Source: Beroe forskalii (lineage: Eukaryota; Ctenophora; Nuda; Beroida; Beroidae). Taken from it: DNA of 64,000 nt. The stretch is taken from positions 8,198 through 72,197 of the forward strand of contig WFMF01000505.1 in assembly GCA_011033025.1 (NCBI GenBank). The letters run 5' to 3'. The translations under genes and the position numbers were made by a program. Below, piece by piece: positions 24,210 through 35,512 of the stretch; position 1 is the stretch's first letter; each line of letters opens with the position of its first letter. The notes under the pieces are model-generated. The model worked only from the letters and a program-made list of their open reading frames with translations, was not told where the DNA came from and did no database searches.

Positions 24210-24600
24210 GTTAGCGATCGGCGCTGATCAGCGCTGATCGGCGCGATCAGCGCGATCAGCGCCTATGGAGTTTTCTATGGCTCCGGTGCAGGTGTTTTTG
24301 GTGGCGCTGATCGCTTTGATCAGCGCTGATCGGCGGCCAATTTTCGCCGATCGCTGATTTCGATCGCCGATCGGCGCTGATCGCGCGATCGGCGCTGATC
24401 AGCGCCGACGACCGCCGATGAAATTTTAAAATTTTTTCCATCGGCGCTGATCAGCGCCGATCAGCGCTGATCGGCGGTGTCGCTGATCAGCGCTGATCAA
24501 TCTGATCAGCGCCGATCAGCGCCGATCAGCGCTGATCAGCGCCGATCGGCGCTGATCGGCGGTGGGTCGGCGCTGATCAGCGCTGATCGGCGCTGATTGC
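24210..24600. repeat. GGCGCTGATCAGCGCC palindromic array, right
   Basis: Mirror block of 20985-21370. It ends in GATTGCAAGGTGCCCATCTGCC, the inverse of the left block's outer boundary. Confidence 0.85.
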
Positions 24601-25839
24601 AAGGTGCCCATCTGCCAAAATTTCTACAACAAATCAGGCAAATCTAGGACTAAATTTCACCAAAAATACCGATATTAAAACAAGAAGAGGGCAGATTTTT
24701 TCCATTGAATTCAATTTATTTGGGATCTATGAAATTTGGACAAAAGTAAAACTAGGCGTTCTAGAGAAACAGATTAGCAAACGGGTACTCAATGAGCATC
24801 CTAGAGTCAACACCATGTTCTTTGCAACGTTTCACTGCCTCCGTTTGATCAAAAGATTGGGCGATGATTCATTCCACTGAAATTTTGAAGGCCTTGTTTC
24901 CTGATGAAAACGTCGAAGAAGATATCGAATATGGTTCTTTTGGGCTTGAGGTGGAAGATATGGATTATGGAAGATGTGCAGGAAGGCGAAGAAGCTGAAG
25001 AAATGCCTATAATTTTATCGAGTGATAATTGTTTATCATATCAAATTTGATTTTGTCTGCACTGATGCTTTCGCTGAAAATTTCTGAACCTGTATTGAGA
25101 GAAAATAGAATGCCTTAATATTGTAGTGAAAGAAGGGATAGGTATAGATGTACAAATCTTTTCTTAAACAAAATTTTCTAAAATTTTGGTATTATACAAA
25201 TTACGGTAGGTAGAAATTAAGATTCGTAGAATTTAAGGAGTGTACTATTTAAGGCAGTAAAATTGCTTACTGCCTTAAATAGTACACTTCTTAATTTCTA
25301 CCACTAAGGTATTCGCTACAATCGACTGAAATTTTTATCGTGTCCCTCAGATATTAATAAGTTAATAAAAGTTGATTACAGTTTACACTCAAATATGTAG
25401 TAGGTATGCCGCATGGAAATAGTGCTTCGCAAGCTTCAGATCCTCCCCTATGCGTAATGATGTGCTCTTTCTTTATTCTCATTCCATTTAGAGAAATTAG
25501 CACCATTTTTTATCCCGGTCATACCAGTACCAACCTGAGCCGTTTCAAATGTAGAACTGGTACATTCGAGTTAATTGCCGCGGAATTTGATATGAAATAC
25601 GCTAATTAATCTCTGACACGTATGTTTTTAACCGTAGAAGTGCTGTGATGGCCTGAGTATAAGGTTTCACGCGTATATTATCGTACGAGTGAAACTCACA
25701 CGGAACCTAAATATAAAGTCGCTCTAATAGAGTAATAGGGGAATATATACAGCATAATATATATGTTTTTAAAGCTGTGATTACATTAAGAGCGTAACAC
25801 AAAGTAAGTCATTTGCTGACTCGTTTGTCTCTTTCCCAG

Positions 25840-27391
25840 GGATGTTGCAGAGCAAGGCGCGTAAGGGCGGGGGAGTTGACGCTCACTTCGCCGGCACATT
25901 CCTCTCAGCGCAGAGTGTCAAGTGTCCCTCTGATAACAGCTCTAGTGCCTCTTCTCCCTTTTGTTTGTTGTCCGGCAACGTATTCCTCAACCTGAATCAT
26001 CGCGACAAGTTCCAGTCGGACAGATGTCTGACGCGGACCCTGCACCTACAGAACCTAGCTGCTGACTCGCAGCCCTCCACGGGGAGTGACTACTCCCTCA
26101 GATCAGCAGGGGACATCATGCCAGACAACACTACCCCACCTACCACAACCCCAGACAGCGCTCCCAGCAAGGGCAGCTCACTCGGCAAGCTCAGATACTC
26201 AGGCAAGAGACACTCGGGCAATCACAAGGATATTCGCAGGACTCAGTCTGAGGCGCAGGTCAATAAAACCAAGAAGTCCGGAAACTCCTCGTTACATTCG
26301 CTAAAACGAGCATTTTCTCCCTTCATCTTCAAAGGGAAGAAGAAGCAGGAGAAGCAGGGAGATGAACTAAGTCAAGTGATGAGAAAAGTGTCTGATCCTC
26401 CGGTGCCCATCGTCATGGAGACCGGATTTCCGGTGTCCTCAGGAAGGAAGTATTCTGGCGACCTTCCAAGTTCCAGCTCAGGTGGGAGGGGTCTGGTGAG
26501 TCCGCTAGTCCATCCTAAGAACACCATTCACCTGCCGTATGCACCCCGGGGCTCCTTGGAGGAGTCTGCCAGCAGCTTTCAGTTGGAGGAGTCTCAGAGT
26601 AGGGGGAGCACTCTCTCGCGTGACATGTCTCTATCACGTGACATGTCTCTGTCACGTGACATGTCTTTATCACGTGACATGTCTTTATCACGTGACATGT
26701 CTCTATCACGTGACATGTCTCTGTCACGTGACATGTCTCTATCACGTGAAACTGCTGGTGTCATGTCCCCGTCTCCAAGTGACACTGCTGGTGTCATGTC
26801 CTCGTCTCCAAGTGACATTGCCATGTCCCCTTCTCCTTCCCTTCCCTGCAGCCAGAAGACAGACACCAAGCAACCCCCAGCACCTACCTCCCACCCCAGT
26901 AAACAGGAAGCAGAGATCTTCAAGATACCTGTCACATCCTCCACCAAACCTCGTCCAAATAGCATCAACTTCAGCACTGACATCAGCCATGTTAAGGAGA
27001 CTCTGGTGAAACCCAAAGCTCTGAAGGCAGTTCACATTCCAGGGAAAAAGTGTAGTCAGTGCAATCACCCGCTGTCACCTACTGACAACACGAGAGGTGT
27101 AACATCTTTGGAAAACCAGAGATCAGATATGCCACTTACTGACGACCATAAAGAAGTGCAGAGAATAAGTGGCGACAACAGAGAAGTGGCGCCCTGTGGC
27201 GGCACTAAGAAAGGAGAAATGCAGAAACTTCTGAAGAGATACAGTCCGCCTAAGAGTGGTGATGTGACTTCTGCTTCCCTTCAGAGGAAACTAAAGGAGA
27301 TAAAGAAAGAGCTGGAGGACTCAGAGTCCCTCGCTCAGTGCACGCAGAAGATTGGGGAAATCAGAGACAAGCGAAACTTGGATTCGAGGAG
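25840..27391 (+). CDS. Exon 2 of unrecognised gene, right copy
   Basis: Near-identical to the left-arm exon. It follows a CTCTTTCCCAG acceptor; the ATG at 25842 is the first in frame. It ends at donor GTTAGTGA in phase 2, which joins exon 3 exactly. Visible features are a Lys-rich patch, LSRDMS repeats (about residues 254-300), two MSPSPSD repeats (one fewer than the left copy), CSQCNHPL and a final coiled-coil-like stretch. The first exon or promoter is not identified. The ATG may be the true start or an internal Met after an upstream exon. No function is assigned. Confidence 0.78.
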
Positions 27392-27859
27392 GTTAGTGAC
27401 TATTGAGCTTCTGAGATGGAGAATTGTTTTCCCTGACTAGTGTAGATACTAGGTAACTCCTACCCAGCAGTTTGATAGTTTAGCTGCTTAACTCCTATTC
27501 TAACCGGCTTCTTTGACATTTTAGGAGTAATTATCTATCTGAGATTGCGGCTTCAACCGCTTCGTGAGAATTTCATTCTCGCATAATAAGGTTTTGGGTT
27601 GCAACTCTGCATTTTCTAGCAGCCCTTGTTAAGCAGTTACCAGTAACAACATACTAATCATATACGAATAACTCAGCAATTAACAATGAAACCACAATAG
27701 CGACCGAATGATAGCAACGATTAAACGACAAAAAAGGCAAACGTTGAAGTTTTGACGGAAATTAATTGTATCGATAATATCACGGCTATCTGCACAACTT
27801 TGTTCAATGCTTAACACGGAGAGAATTATTGGCTCTCTAACCCATTCTATTCTTGTCAG

Positions 27860-28010
27860 ACTGAGTTCGAGCGAGCTGAAAGACGAGGTGTTCTACAAGA
27901 GGGACGAGGACGTGTTCGACTGCACCCTGCTCTCCCCGTCTCAGGGAAGCGATCAGGACGACTACTACAAGGAGGTGGAGGTCCGCATCAACCCGGAGGG
28001 CATTGCAGTT
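27860..28010 (+). CDS. Exon 3 of unrecognised gene, right copy
   Basis: Acceptor TTCTTGTCAG, 151 nt, donor GTGAGGAGG. It encodes LSSSELKDEVFYKRDEDVFD... and ...YYKEVEVRINPEG. It ends in phase 0. The next candidate exon (32699-33288) would need phase 1, so an unseen exon or a different junction must lie between. The 81-bp array begins at the next base. Confidence 0.75.
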
Positions 28011-29665
28011 GTGAGGAGGAGACACAGAGTCCTCCCAGACACTCAGAGGTTAGATGAAGGGAGGGGTTTGGGTTGCTTCAGGGGAGGGGGGAGGGACACA
28101 GATTCCTCCCAGACACTCAGAGGTTAGATGAAGGAGGGGTTTGGGTTGCTTCAGGGGAGGGGTGGTAAGGAGGAGACACAGAGTCCTCCCAGACACTCAG
28201 AGGTTAGATGAAGGGAGGGGTTTGGGTTGCTTCAGGGGAGGGGTGGTAAGGAGGAGACACAGAGTCCTCCCAGACACTCAGAGGTTAGATGAAGGGAGGG
28301 GTTTGGGTTGCTTCAGGGGTTGGGGAGGAACACAGAGTCCTCCCAGACACTCAGAGGTTAGATGAAGGGAGGGGTTTGGGTTGCTTCAGGGGAGGGGTGA
28401 GGAGGAGACACAGAGTTCTCCCAGACACTCAGAGGTTAGATGAAGGGAGGGGTTTGGGTTGCTTCAGGGGAGGGGTGGTGAGGAGGAAACACAGAGTCCT
28501 CCCAGACACTCAGAGGTTAGATGAAGGAGGGGTTTGGGTTGCTTCAGGGGAGGGGTGGTAAGGAGGAGACACAGAGTCCTCCCAGACACTCAGAGGTTAG
28601 ATGAAGGAGGGGTTTGGGTTGCTTCAGGGGAGGGGAGGGGAGGAGACACAGAGTCCTCCCAGACACTCAGAGGTTAGATAAAGGGAGGGGTTTGGGTTAC
28701 TTCAGGGGGGGTGGTGAGGAGAAGAGACAGAGTCCTCCCAGACACTCAGAGGTTAGATGAAGGAGGGGTTTGGGTTGCTTCAGGGGAGGGGTGGTGAGGA
28801 GGAAACACAGAGTCCTCCCAGACACTCAGAGGTTAGATGAAGGGAGGGGTTTGGGTTGCTTCAGGGGAGGGGAGGGGAGGAGACACAGAGTCCTCCCAGA
28901 CACTCAGAGATTAGATGAAGGGAGGGGTTTGGGTTGCTTCAGGGGAGGGGTGGTAAGGAGGAGACACAGAGTCCTCCCAGACACTCAGAGGTTAGATGAA
29001 GGAGGGGTTTGGGTTGCTTCAGGGAGGGGTGGTAAGGAGGAGACACAGAGTCCTCCCAGACACTCAGAGGTTAGATGAAGGAGGGGTTTGGGTTGCTTCA
29101 GGGGAGGGGTGGTAAGGAGGAGACACAGAGTCCTCCCAGACACTCAGAGGTTAGATGAAGGAGGGGTTTGGGTTGCTTCAGGGGAGGGGAGGGGAGGAGA
29201 CACAGAGTCCTCCCAGACACTCAGAGGTTAGATAAAGGGAGGGGTTTGGGTTACTTCAGGGGGGGGTGGTGAGGAGAAGAGACAGAGTCCTCCCAGACAC
29301 TCAGAGGTTAGATGAAGGGAGGGGTTTGGGTTGCTTCAGGGGAGGGGTGGTGAGGAGGAAACACAGAGTCCTCCCAGACACTCAGAGGTTAGATGAAGGG
29401 AGGGGTTTGGGTTGCTTCAGGGGAGGGGAGGGGAGGAGACACAGAGTCCTCCCAGACACTCAGAGATTAGATGAAGGGAGGGGTTTGGGTTGCTTCAGGG
29501 GAGGGATGGTGAGGAGGAGACACAGAGTCCTCCCAGACACTCAGAGGTTAGATGAAGGAGGGGTTTGGGTTGCTTCAGGGGAGGGGAGGAGGAGACACAG
29601 AGTCCTCCCAGACACTCAGAGGTTAGATGAAGGAGTGGTTTGGGTTGCTTCGGGGGAGGGTTGCT
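28011..29665 (+). repeat. 81-bp minisatellite anchored at a splice donor (right arm)
   Basis: About 20 copies, against about 25 in the left arm. Most units carry GTRAGGAGG and a TTGCTTCAG acceptor-like word. Copy length varies by 1-10 bases, so the open frame breaks more often here than in the left arm. Internal higher-order duplication is visible (about 28620-28960 resembles 29170-29510). Confidence 0.9.
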
Positions 29666-29686
29666 GCTTGTTTTTCAAGTCTTAAA

Positions 29687-30532
29687 GGGGGGAGTTTCAC
29701 TGTCCCAATTTTCCCAATTGTCCCTGTCCCAATTTACTTTTTTTTTGAGTTTGGGACTGGTTTTTGGGACAATTGGGACATTTGGGACAATTGGGACAAA
29801 CAAAAATTTGAAAAAATAAGTCATTTATCATTTTTTACATTGATTAAAGATTTTCTATCATTGAAATGAATGCTATATTCATACTAGTATACTATGTTCA
29901 TATTTTGGTTGTGTTTGTTTGCAGTGGTTAAGTGTTCCCATTCCCCTATCCCAAAACCTATGATGGGAAAAAGACAGTGGCAGTTGCAACGCAGCAAGTG
30001 CTGCTATTTTCATCTATATACTACACTACAGAAGTGCTGAAGTATGTTCACCAAGTCTTTATAGTTAGTAAACATTTAAAAATAATAAAAGGAGTAACAG
30101 GCTGTGAGACAGGCTGTGGGACAGGCTGTGAGACAAAAAAAACACTAAACTGTCGCTCAAAAACACAATCATTTGAATCCCAGTTGTCTGTCATTTTTGT
30201 CCCAAATGTCCCATTTGATCAAGTCCGCATTTGAGTCCCATTTGTTCCACTTTCTCTGTCTCATTTGTCCCAATTGTCCCAAATGTCCCAATTGACCCAG
30301 TCCAAATTCACTTTTTCGAGTCTCATTTGTTCTATTTCCTCTGTCCCAATTGTCCCATTTGTCCCAAATGTCCCAGTCCAAATTCACTTTTTCGTGTCCC
30401 ATTTGTTCTATTTTCTCTGTCCCATTTGTCCCAATTGTCCCATTTGTCCCAAATGTCCCATTTGTCCCAATTGTCCCTGTCCCAATCCACTTTTTCTTGA
30501 GTTTGGGACAATTGGGACAGTGAACCCCCCCC
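29687..30532. mobile_element. 846-bp TIR element made of GTCCCAATT repeats, right arm only
   Basis: Starts GGGGGGAGTTTCACTGTCCC and ends with the inverse GGGACAGTGAACCCCCCCC. The left arm lacks it and has the join near 3230. Both ends carry runs of the word TTGTCCCA (right block 30185-30520; left block 29700-29800, followed by its inverse), so it can fold back. The middle (29830-30170) is unique AT-rich DNA. Open frames here (repeats of CPNCPICPKCP on one strand) are translation of the repeat. Confidence 0.8.
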
Positions 30533-30638
30533 AAACATATCGCCAAAAAATAACGGTTTGAATTGGTTAAATCAAGACGTAACGGTAATGTCGTGGAGAA
30601 AGATGAAACCATTAATAAATTTCTATCAACAACGAAAG

Positions 30639-32094
30639 CAGGCATGGATCCAGCCCAGAATTTTTGGGGGCGTGCAAATTTGAGCTCACTCGGCGCCGCT
30701 TCGCGGCGCCTCATTCGCAGTAAGTGCGTTTTTCGAAAATAAAGATAATTCAAGTAAGTATTAGCAATAGCAGGGGCCTGGGGGCGCCCGCCCCCAGAAG
30801 CCAGATGTCTGGAATGTAAAGAAATGCCTTCTCAATAGGGTTTTTGCATTGTTTTCATCTCAACAGCTTCATCGTTGTAGTTGTACTCAATTTCACTAAA
30901 TGTATTCACAATCGAAAGAAAGAAAGGACAGCAGGGGTCTGGGGGCGGCAGCCCCCAGAAGCCAGAGGTGTGGAATTTAAAGAAATGTCAAATCAATAAA
31001 GTTTTTGCATTGTTTTCATCTCAACAGCTTCATCGTCGTAGTCGTACTCAATTTCACTAAATATATTCACTCAATCAAAAGAAAGAAAAAACAGCAGGGG
31101 TCTGGGGGCGGCAGCCCCCAGAAGCCAGAGATCAGGAATTTAAAGAAATGTCATCTTAATAGTGTTTTTGCATTGTTTTCATCTCAACAGCTTCATTGTT
31201 CATTGTTGAGGTCGTACTCAATTTCGCTAAATATATTCACAATCAAAAGAAAGAAAGAACAGCAGGGGTCTGGGGGCGGCAGCCCCCAGAAGCCAGAGGT
31301 CTTGAATTTAAAGAAATGTCACCTCAATAGAGTTTTTGCATTGTTTTCATGTCAATTTTCAACAGCTCCGTCGTTTTTGTCGTACATTATTTTACTAAAT
31401 ATATCCCCAATCACCAGGAATAAAAAACAGCAGGGGTCTGGGGTGGCTGCCCCAAGAAGCCATATGTCTGGAGTAAGACATGTCTGTTGCCACCTCAATA
31501 GCTCAATAGGGTTTTGCATTGTTTTCATTTCATCAGCTCGATCGATAATGTCGTACTCAATTTCAATAAATTTAATATTGTAAATCAAATGAACAGCAGG
31601 GGTCTGAGCCCTCAGACTCTGAGGGCGGCAGCCCCAGAAAGCCAGAGTTTGGGAAGAAACAGTTTTGGAAGAAACAAGTGAAGAAGTTACAACAATAGCG
31701 TATTCCCATTCAATTGATACTTTTATGTTGTCTCCAAACCAATAATTCAGTTCATGTAAAGCTTGTCCGTTGAGACAATTACAGATAACTGCATCATCTG
31801 ATGTTCTCAGTGGTATCCATCATTGAAGCATCATTCAGGCCATCTATTTCTGACGAATGCTATTCTAGATACTTGACAGTTGACAAATAAGACTATTCAT
31901 GGATCGGAATTTATAACCTTATGTTTAAAATACTATTAATTTTCATAAATTCTTCAGTCCTTTTTCGGACTTTATTTTAAATTCTAATGATGCTTTAGTT
32001 TGAAATCTTTGAATTGCACGCCCAGAGCACGCCCCCAAATTTTCATTTGGGGGCGTGCGCACGCCCCCAGCACGCCCCCGTGGATCCATGCCTG
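30639..32094. mobile_element. hAT-like element with 8-bp target duplication, right arm only
   Basis: Ends are CAGGCATGGATCC and GGATCCATGCCTG. It is flanked by AACGAAAG on both sides (30631-30638 and 32095-32102), and the left arm has the single uninterrupted copy (3123-3130, opposite strand). CAG...CTG ends with an 8-bp duplication are typical of hAT. No transposase. The body is about five copies of a 165-bp unit (30769-31650) with GGGGGCGGCAGCCCCC cores; subterminal GGGGGCGTGC words pair with the far end. Confidence 0.92.
30769..31650. repeat. 165-bp tandem unit inside the hAT-like element
   Basis: Starts of successive units (CAGCAGGGGTCTGGGGG) fall near 30769, 30930, 31094, 31259, 31427 and 31594. 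Each has a GC-rich palindrome, an AAAGAAATGTCA block and a TTGCATTGTTTTCATCTCAA block. A related core lies at 14857-14895. Confidence 0.85.
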
Positions 32095-32698
32095 AACGAA
32101 AGAAATAAATTTTGTCTCTCTTACAGTGATACACTGTAAGAGAGACAAAATATCTTCATTAGCAAGTCAAAGAGTTTTACATTACTACTCATACTATTGT
32201 AATTTTGAGGACGAGCTAAATAAGGAGAATTATAGCAGAACTTATTCTGAGAGTATTACATAGATGTTGCGAGATCTGAGAACGCTTTCTGAAATTTCCA
32301 CACGACCGCTATTTGTACGTACGTGATTTATCCACGACCCACGTACGTATGTGGTGTCTCGCAACTTTGAAATTTCAGAATGAATCACATTTTTCGAACT
32401 CGAAACACCCGTCTAAGGTTAATCTTGGAAGTGTTAATCTTGGCCCATTATTTGAGGATAGTTATCAGTCTCCAAGTCTTAATGAGAGGATCAGGAAGGA
32501 ATTAGTTTTCTGAGATTTGAAACGCTTCAACATTAAATTTTTGGATTCCGAGGTTGGAACTGGCAATTAGGATTTATTGTCTAGACGCTTGGGAAATTTT
32601 CTTCCTCACAGTACGGGGTTGGGGGTATTGGTTAACTGGATTTATTGTATTTCATGCAATTCATGTAAGTTCCTTATTTAACACTTATTGAGCCCCAG

Positions 32699-33288
32699 TG
32701 GTTCGAATCAAAATGCTGCCTTTCAAACGCCCTCCACTACCCAGGAGTGTGGACAACATGAGGAGGTCCACTATTCACGTAGACGACAGAGTGTTCTGTG
32801 ACAAGGCAGTCCTGCAGTCCATCTACGGACACAGCCCTACTCACGTTTCTAAGCGTGCCTCCAATGAGCAGGAAGGGGCGGACGCCCCTGGTTTGAAGCT
32901 GCGTCCCTTCAAACACCAGCAGTCAGTGCCCAACCTGCTGGCCAGCATGGGGGAGGAGGCTGCAGCCCCGGACAGAGACACGCTGGTCTCAGCAGGACCC
33001 ACCTGCCGGGAAACGGACCGGCTGAAGCGGGAGTTTCACAAGAGCACTGCCAGCAACCTGCCCATACACAAGAAGTACATCCGAGCTTACACCAAGTTCT
33101 ACGAGCAGAGACTCGCTCTCAAACTCCTGGACCTGAACAGGTTCATCAAGGAGGAGCAGGAGCATAATGCTCAGCTCGACGAGAGGATCCGACGATCTCT
33201 CCTCCAAAACGATCAACTGCTCAAGGAACTGAACTCTGCTAAACAGGATATACTCAACATGATCAAAGTCATTGAAATTCCCGTCTGA
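32699..33288 (+). CDS. Terminal exon-like ORF with C-terminal coiled coil
   Basis: Open from an AGCCCCAG acceptor to TGA at 33286, about 196 codons; the first ATG is at 32713. Codon use looks protein-like (GC-rich third positions). The product has RRSTIHVDDRVFCDKAVLQ near the start, a variable middle, then a helical C-terminal third (RAYTKFYEQRLALKLLDLN, FIKEEQEHNAQLDERIRRSL) likely to form a coiled coil. No family is recognised. It lies just outside the duplication, downstream of the right-arm gene, so it may be that gene's last exon; the exon 3 phase does not match directly. An ATTAAA signal lies at about 33420. Confidence 0.65.
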
Positions 33289-34096
33289 TTGCTCATACCG
33301 CTGATTTCATGGATAGTGTGTATTCCAGCAGCTATAAAAGCCTGAAATTAACGTTCGTTTTGTGGTAATGTCTGCCATGAAATTGGATTCAGTTTTTTAA
33401 GCTTTGTAAAGCGCTTGGAATTAAAGTGAACGCTTGAAAGGGCCGAAAGCTTTTACAACCTCACTATATGATTGAATAACTCTATGACCATGGAAGAGAG
33501 CGCTGTTCAGTCGGAAATATTTCAAAATTAAACTCCTTTGTACTAAAACAAATCTTAAATTTAAAACGTGCGCTCATTCGAAAACCTTTTCATTGCAGCC
33601 GGTGATATCTTGTCTAGGAACGTAATTTTCTCTTAATGGCATTGACAATTGACCTCACGACACTTAATACTTTAAAATGATAAGACCTCGGCTTAATCTC
33701 TTACATGGATAATGGCTATTATTGAACATTGAATAACTATACAACCATAGCATTATATTATGTTATTTCGACATGCTTAAAGGCTGAATTCGATAAATCG
33801 GACAATTCTCGAATTTATTATAATTACATTTTAAAATTGAATGCCCCGGGTAACAGCTATTTTAATTTCTACTGTATGATTTTTACCCTTACATGTTGAA
33901 TGTTGATTGTATTGATAAAATTGAAAATGTCTACAATCCTACTTATAATTCTTCATCATATATTTGATTTGAAATCACTCGGTACCCAATCAGTGACGTT
34001 TGATGACATCATTTGCAGCTAGGCAGTATTTAAATATCATTGATGAGCACATATTCAAGCTAAACCTCATATACCTTACAAATTATTTATATACGT

Positions 34097-34240
34097 AATT
34101 TGGGGATTTTTCGAAAAAGTCCCCATGTTGTTCCCCACAAAATTTTAAAATGACGTCATCATCATACGTTAACATGCCTAATATTCTCAAAAATATCCCC
34201 AAATTTTGTACCCCCAAAATTTCGGTCCCCGGAATTAAAT
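34097..34240. repeat. Hairpin repeat family, copy 4
   Basis: Opposite orientation to copies 1-3, with an extra TGACGTCATCATCATACG stretch between the GGGGATTTTTCG and ATCCCCAAATTTTG halves. It ends TTCGGTCCCCGGAATTAAAT. Confidence 0.7.
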
Positions 34241-34689
34241 TATTGTTCCATGTTAATTTATTTTGTATGGTAGTTATATGACGTGATCATTACGGAAATT
34301 TCAGTCACGCTGATCACTTCGTTGTGAATATGAATGTCCGTGAAAATTATGTTCGTGATTTTCAGCTCCGTGAAAATTAAGTTCAGTAATTCCTCCTAAA
34401 AATTTTCATACTTCAACTCTTTAAAAATGACAAATTATGGATGAAAATCGTAAAAATCGATCCGAAGTTCCGAAAATTTGGAATTTTTGTTGAAAATTTG
34501 TAGTGGCAGGATGAAACGTGAATATTCATGATTTCTGTGAAGTTTAACTTTAAATCCGTGAAACTAATAATATAAAGTCCGTAATAATTTAAATTATGCC
34601 CGAAAAGGTATGATGTCGAAGTGGTGTCCGTCTACTGCAACTTATATAATGGTCGAGATAACAGCCGAGACTGTGTAAGACGTAAGTTG

Positions 34690-35512
34690 GATAATGGACG
34701 ATCGCAAATTCGGGATAAGAGTTGGCCAGGATGGCCTAGGCATGTACCAACACTGGTGGTCTCGAGTCCATATTTCCAACATTGCCCATGTGAGCCCTCG
34801 GAATAAAAATGGGGTCCAAAACTCGAAATTTTAACGGAATGAGATAGCTTATAGCTTCGAGTTCGATTCGTCGTGAGGAGCTGATCATTTAATAGGGTTT
34901 TTGTTTGCCAAAATTGTATGAAAAATGACAAAGTTATGCCCATGTGAATGGTGCGCGCCAAAGTGGCGTTGGCCCAATCCTATTTTGAGCTTAAAGAATA
35001 ATTATAAAGATGGCCATAATAGCCACAAGTTTGGAGAATCAGAAATTAGTGTCAAACTTGTTTTGCCCATCATTTACCAATTTTTTTGGAAAACACGTTT
35101 CTGAGATAATGGTTGACCCAAAAGGTACACCCCTTGGCTTGACCATCCATTTCAAACTTAATGGACTAAACAAGTTTGAAATTTGAAGCTGATTTTTCCA
35201 AAATTTCGGCCATCCTTAGGCCCAAAATAGGCCAGTGCCTATTTTGGGCCTTCGCATGGGATTGGACATAACTTCATCCGATTTTGACAAACGAATACAC
35301 TAAAATGATCAGCTCGTCGAGACGAATCGAATGCAATCAAAAGCTAAGTTTTATCTCCTAGTCCTTAAAATGAAGAGTTTTGGATTGGACCCCGGTTTTG
35401 CTCCGAGTTCTCTCAATCCCATGGGGAATGACGCAATGTTCATGTTGGACCTATGGAATTGTTTAGGCCATCCTGGCCAGCTCGTATCCCAAACTCGTGT
35501 TTTCAAAATATG
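34690..35512. repeat. Inverted pair of a dispersed repeat
   Basis: 34690-34910 (GGCCAGGATGGCCTAGG...GAGGAGCTGATCATTT) is mirrored by 35290-35512 (AAATGATCAGCTCGTCGAG...GGCCATCCTGGCC). The inner parts hold matching TTATGGCC words. A single diverged copy is at 13441-13815. It may be a fold-back element of about 0.8 kb. Confidence 0.65.

Larger units (their letters stand above)
20880..25319. mobile_element. 4.44 kb TA-flanked fold-back element built of mirrored satellites
   Basis: The termini are CCTTAGTGGTAGAAATTAAG and its reverse complement, flanked by TA (20878-20879 and 25320-25321). The left arm keeps the single-TA empty site at 8397-8398. About 20950-24620 is one giant palindrome. From outside in: GGCGCTGATCA array, about 300 bp of unique DNA, CGTTACGACACAGTAACAC array, GGCGCCTATAG array, and telomere-like repeats meeting at the apex near 23178. 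At 24620-25240 is an unmirrored AT-rich part with a short acidic reading frame (HSTEILKALFPDEN...), perhaps a transposase remnant. A 76-bp hairpin adjoins the right end. No intact transposase. Confidence 0.88.
17062..32411 (+). repeat. Right arm of large inverted duplication
   Basis: Reverse-complement partner of 2813-11088. It is longer because of a 1.0 kb TA element plus a palindrome (17471-18528), a 4.44 kb fold-back (20880-25319), an 846-bp element (29687-30532) and a hAT-like element (30639-32094). The left arm has the empty site for each. The outer border is at CGAAACACC near 32411; the inner border is at TATACCGAG near 17062. The stretch 18530-20870 is shared with the left arm and shows no supported exon. 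Confidence 0.93.

Noticed and set aside
30169-30753. 194-residue minus-strand ORF with repeated WDNWDKWD-type peptide
   Set aside because: It is translation of the GTCCCAATT repeat inside the 846-bp element; the opposite strand is equally open.
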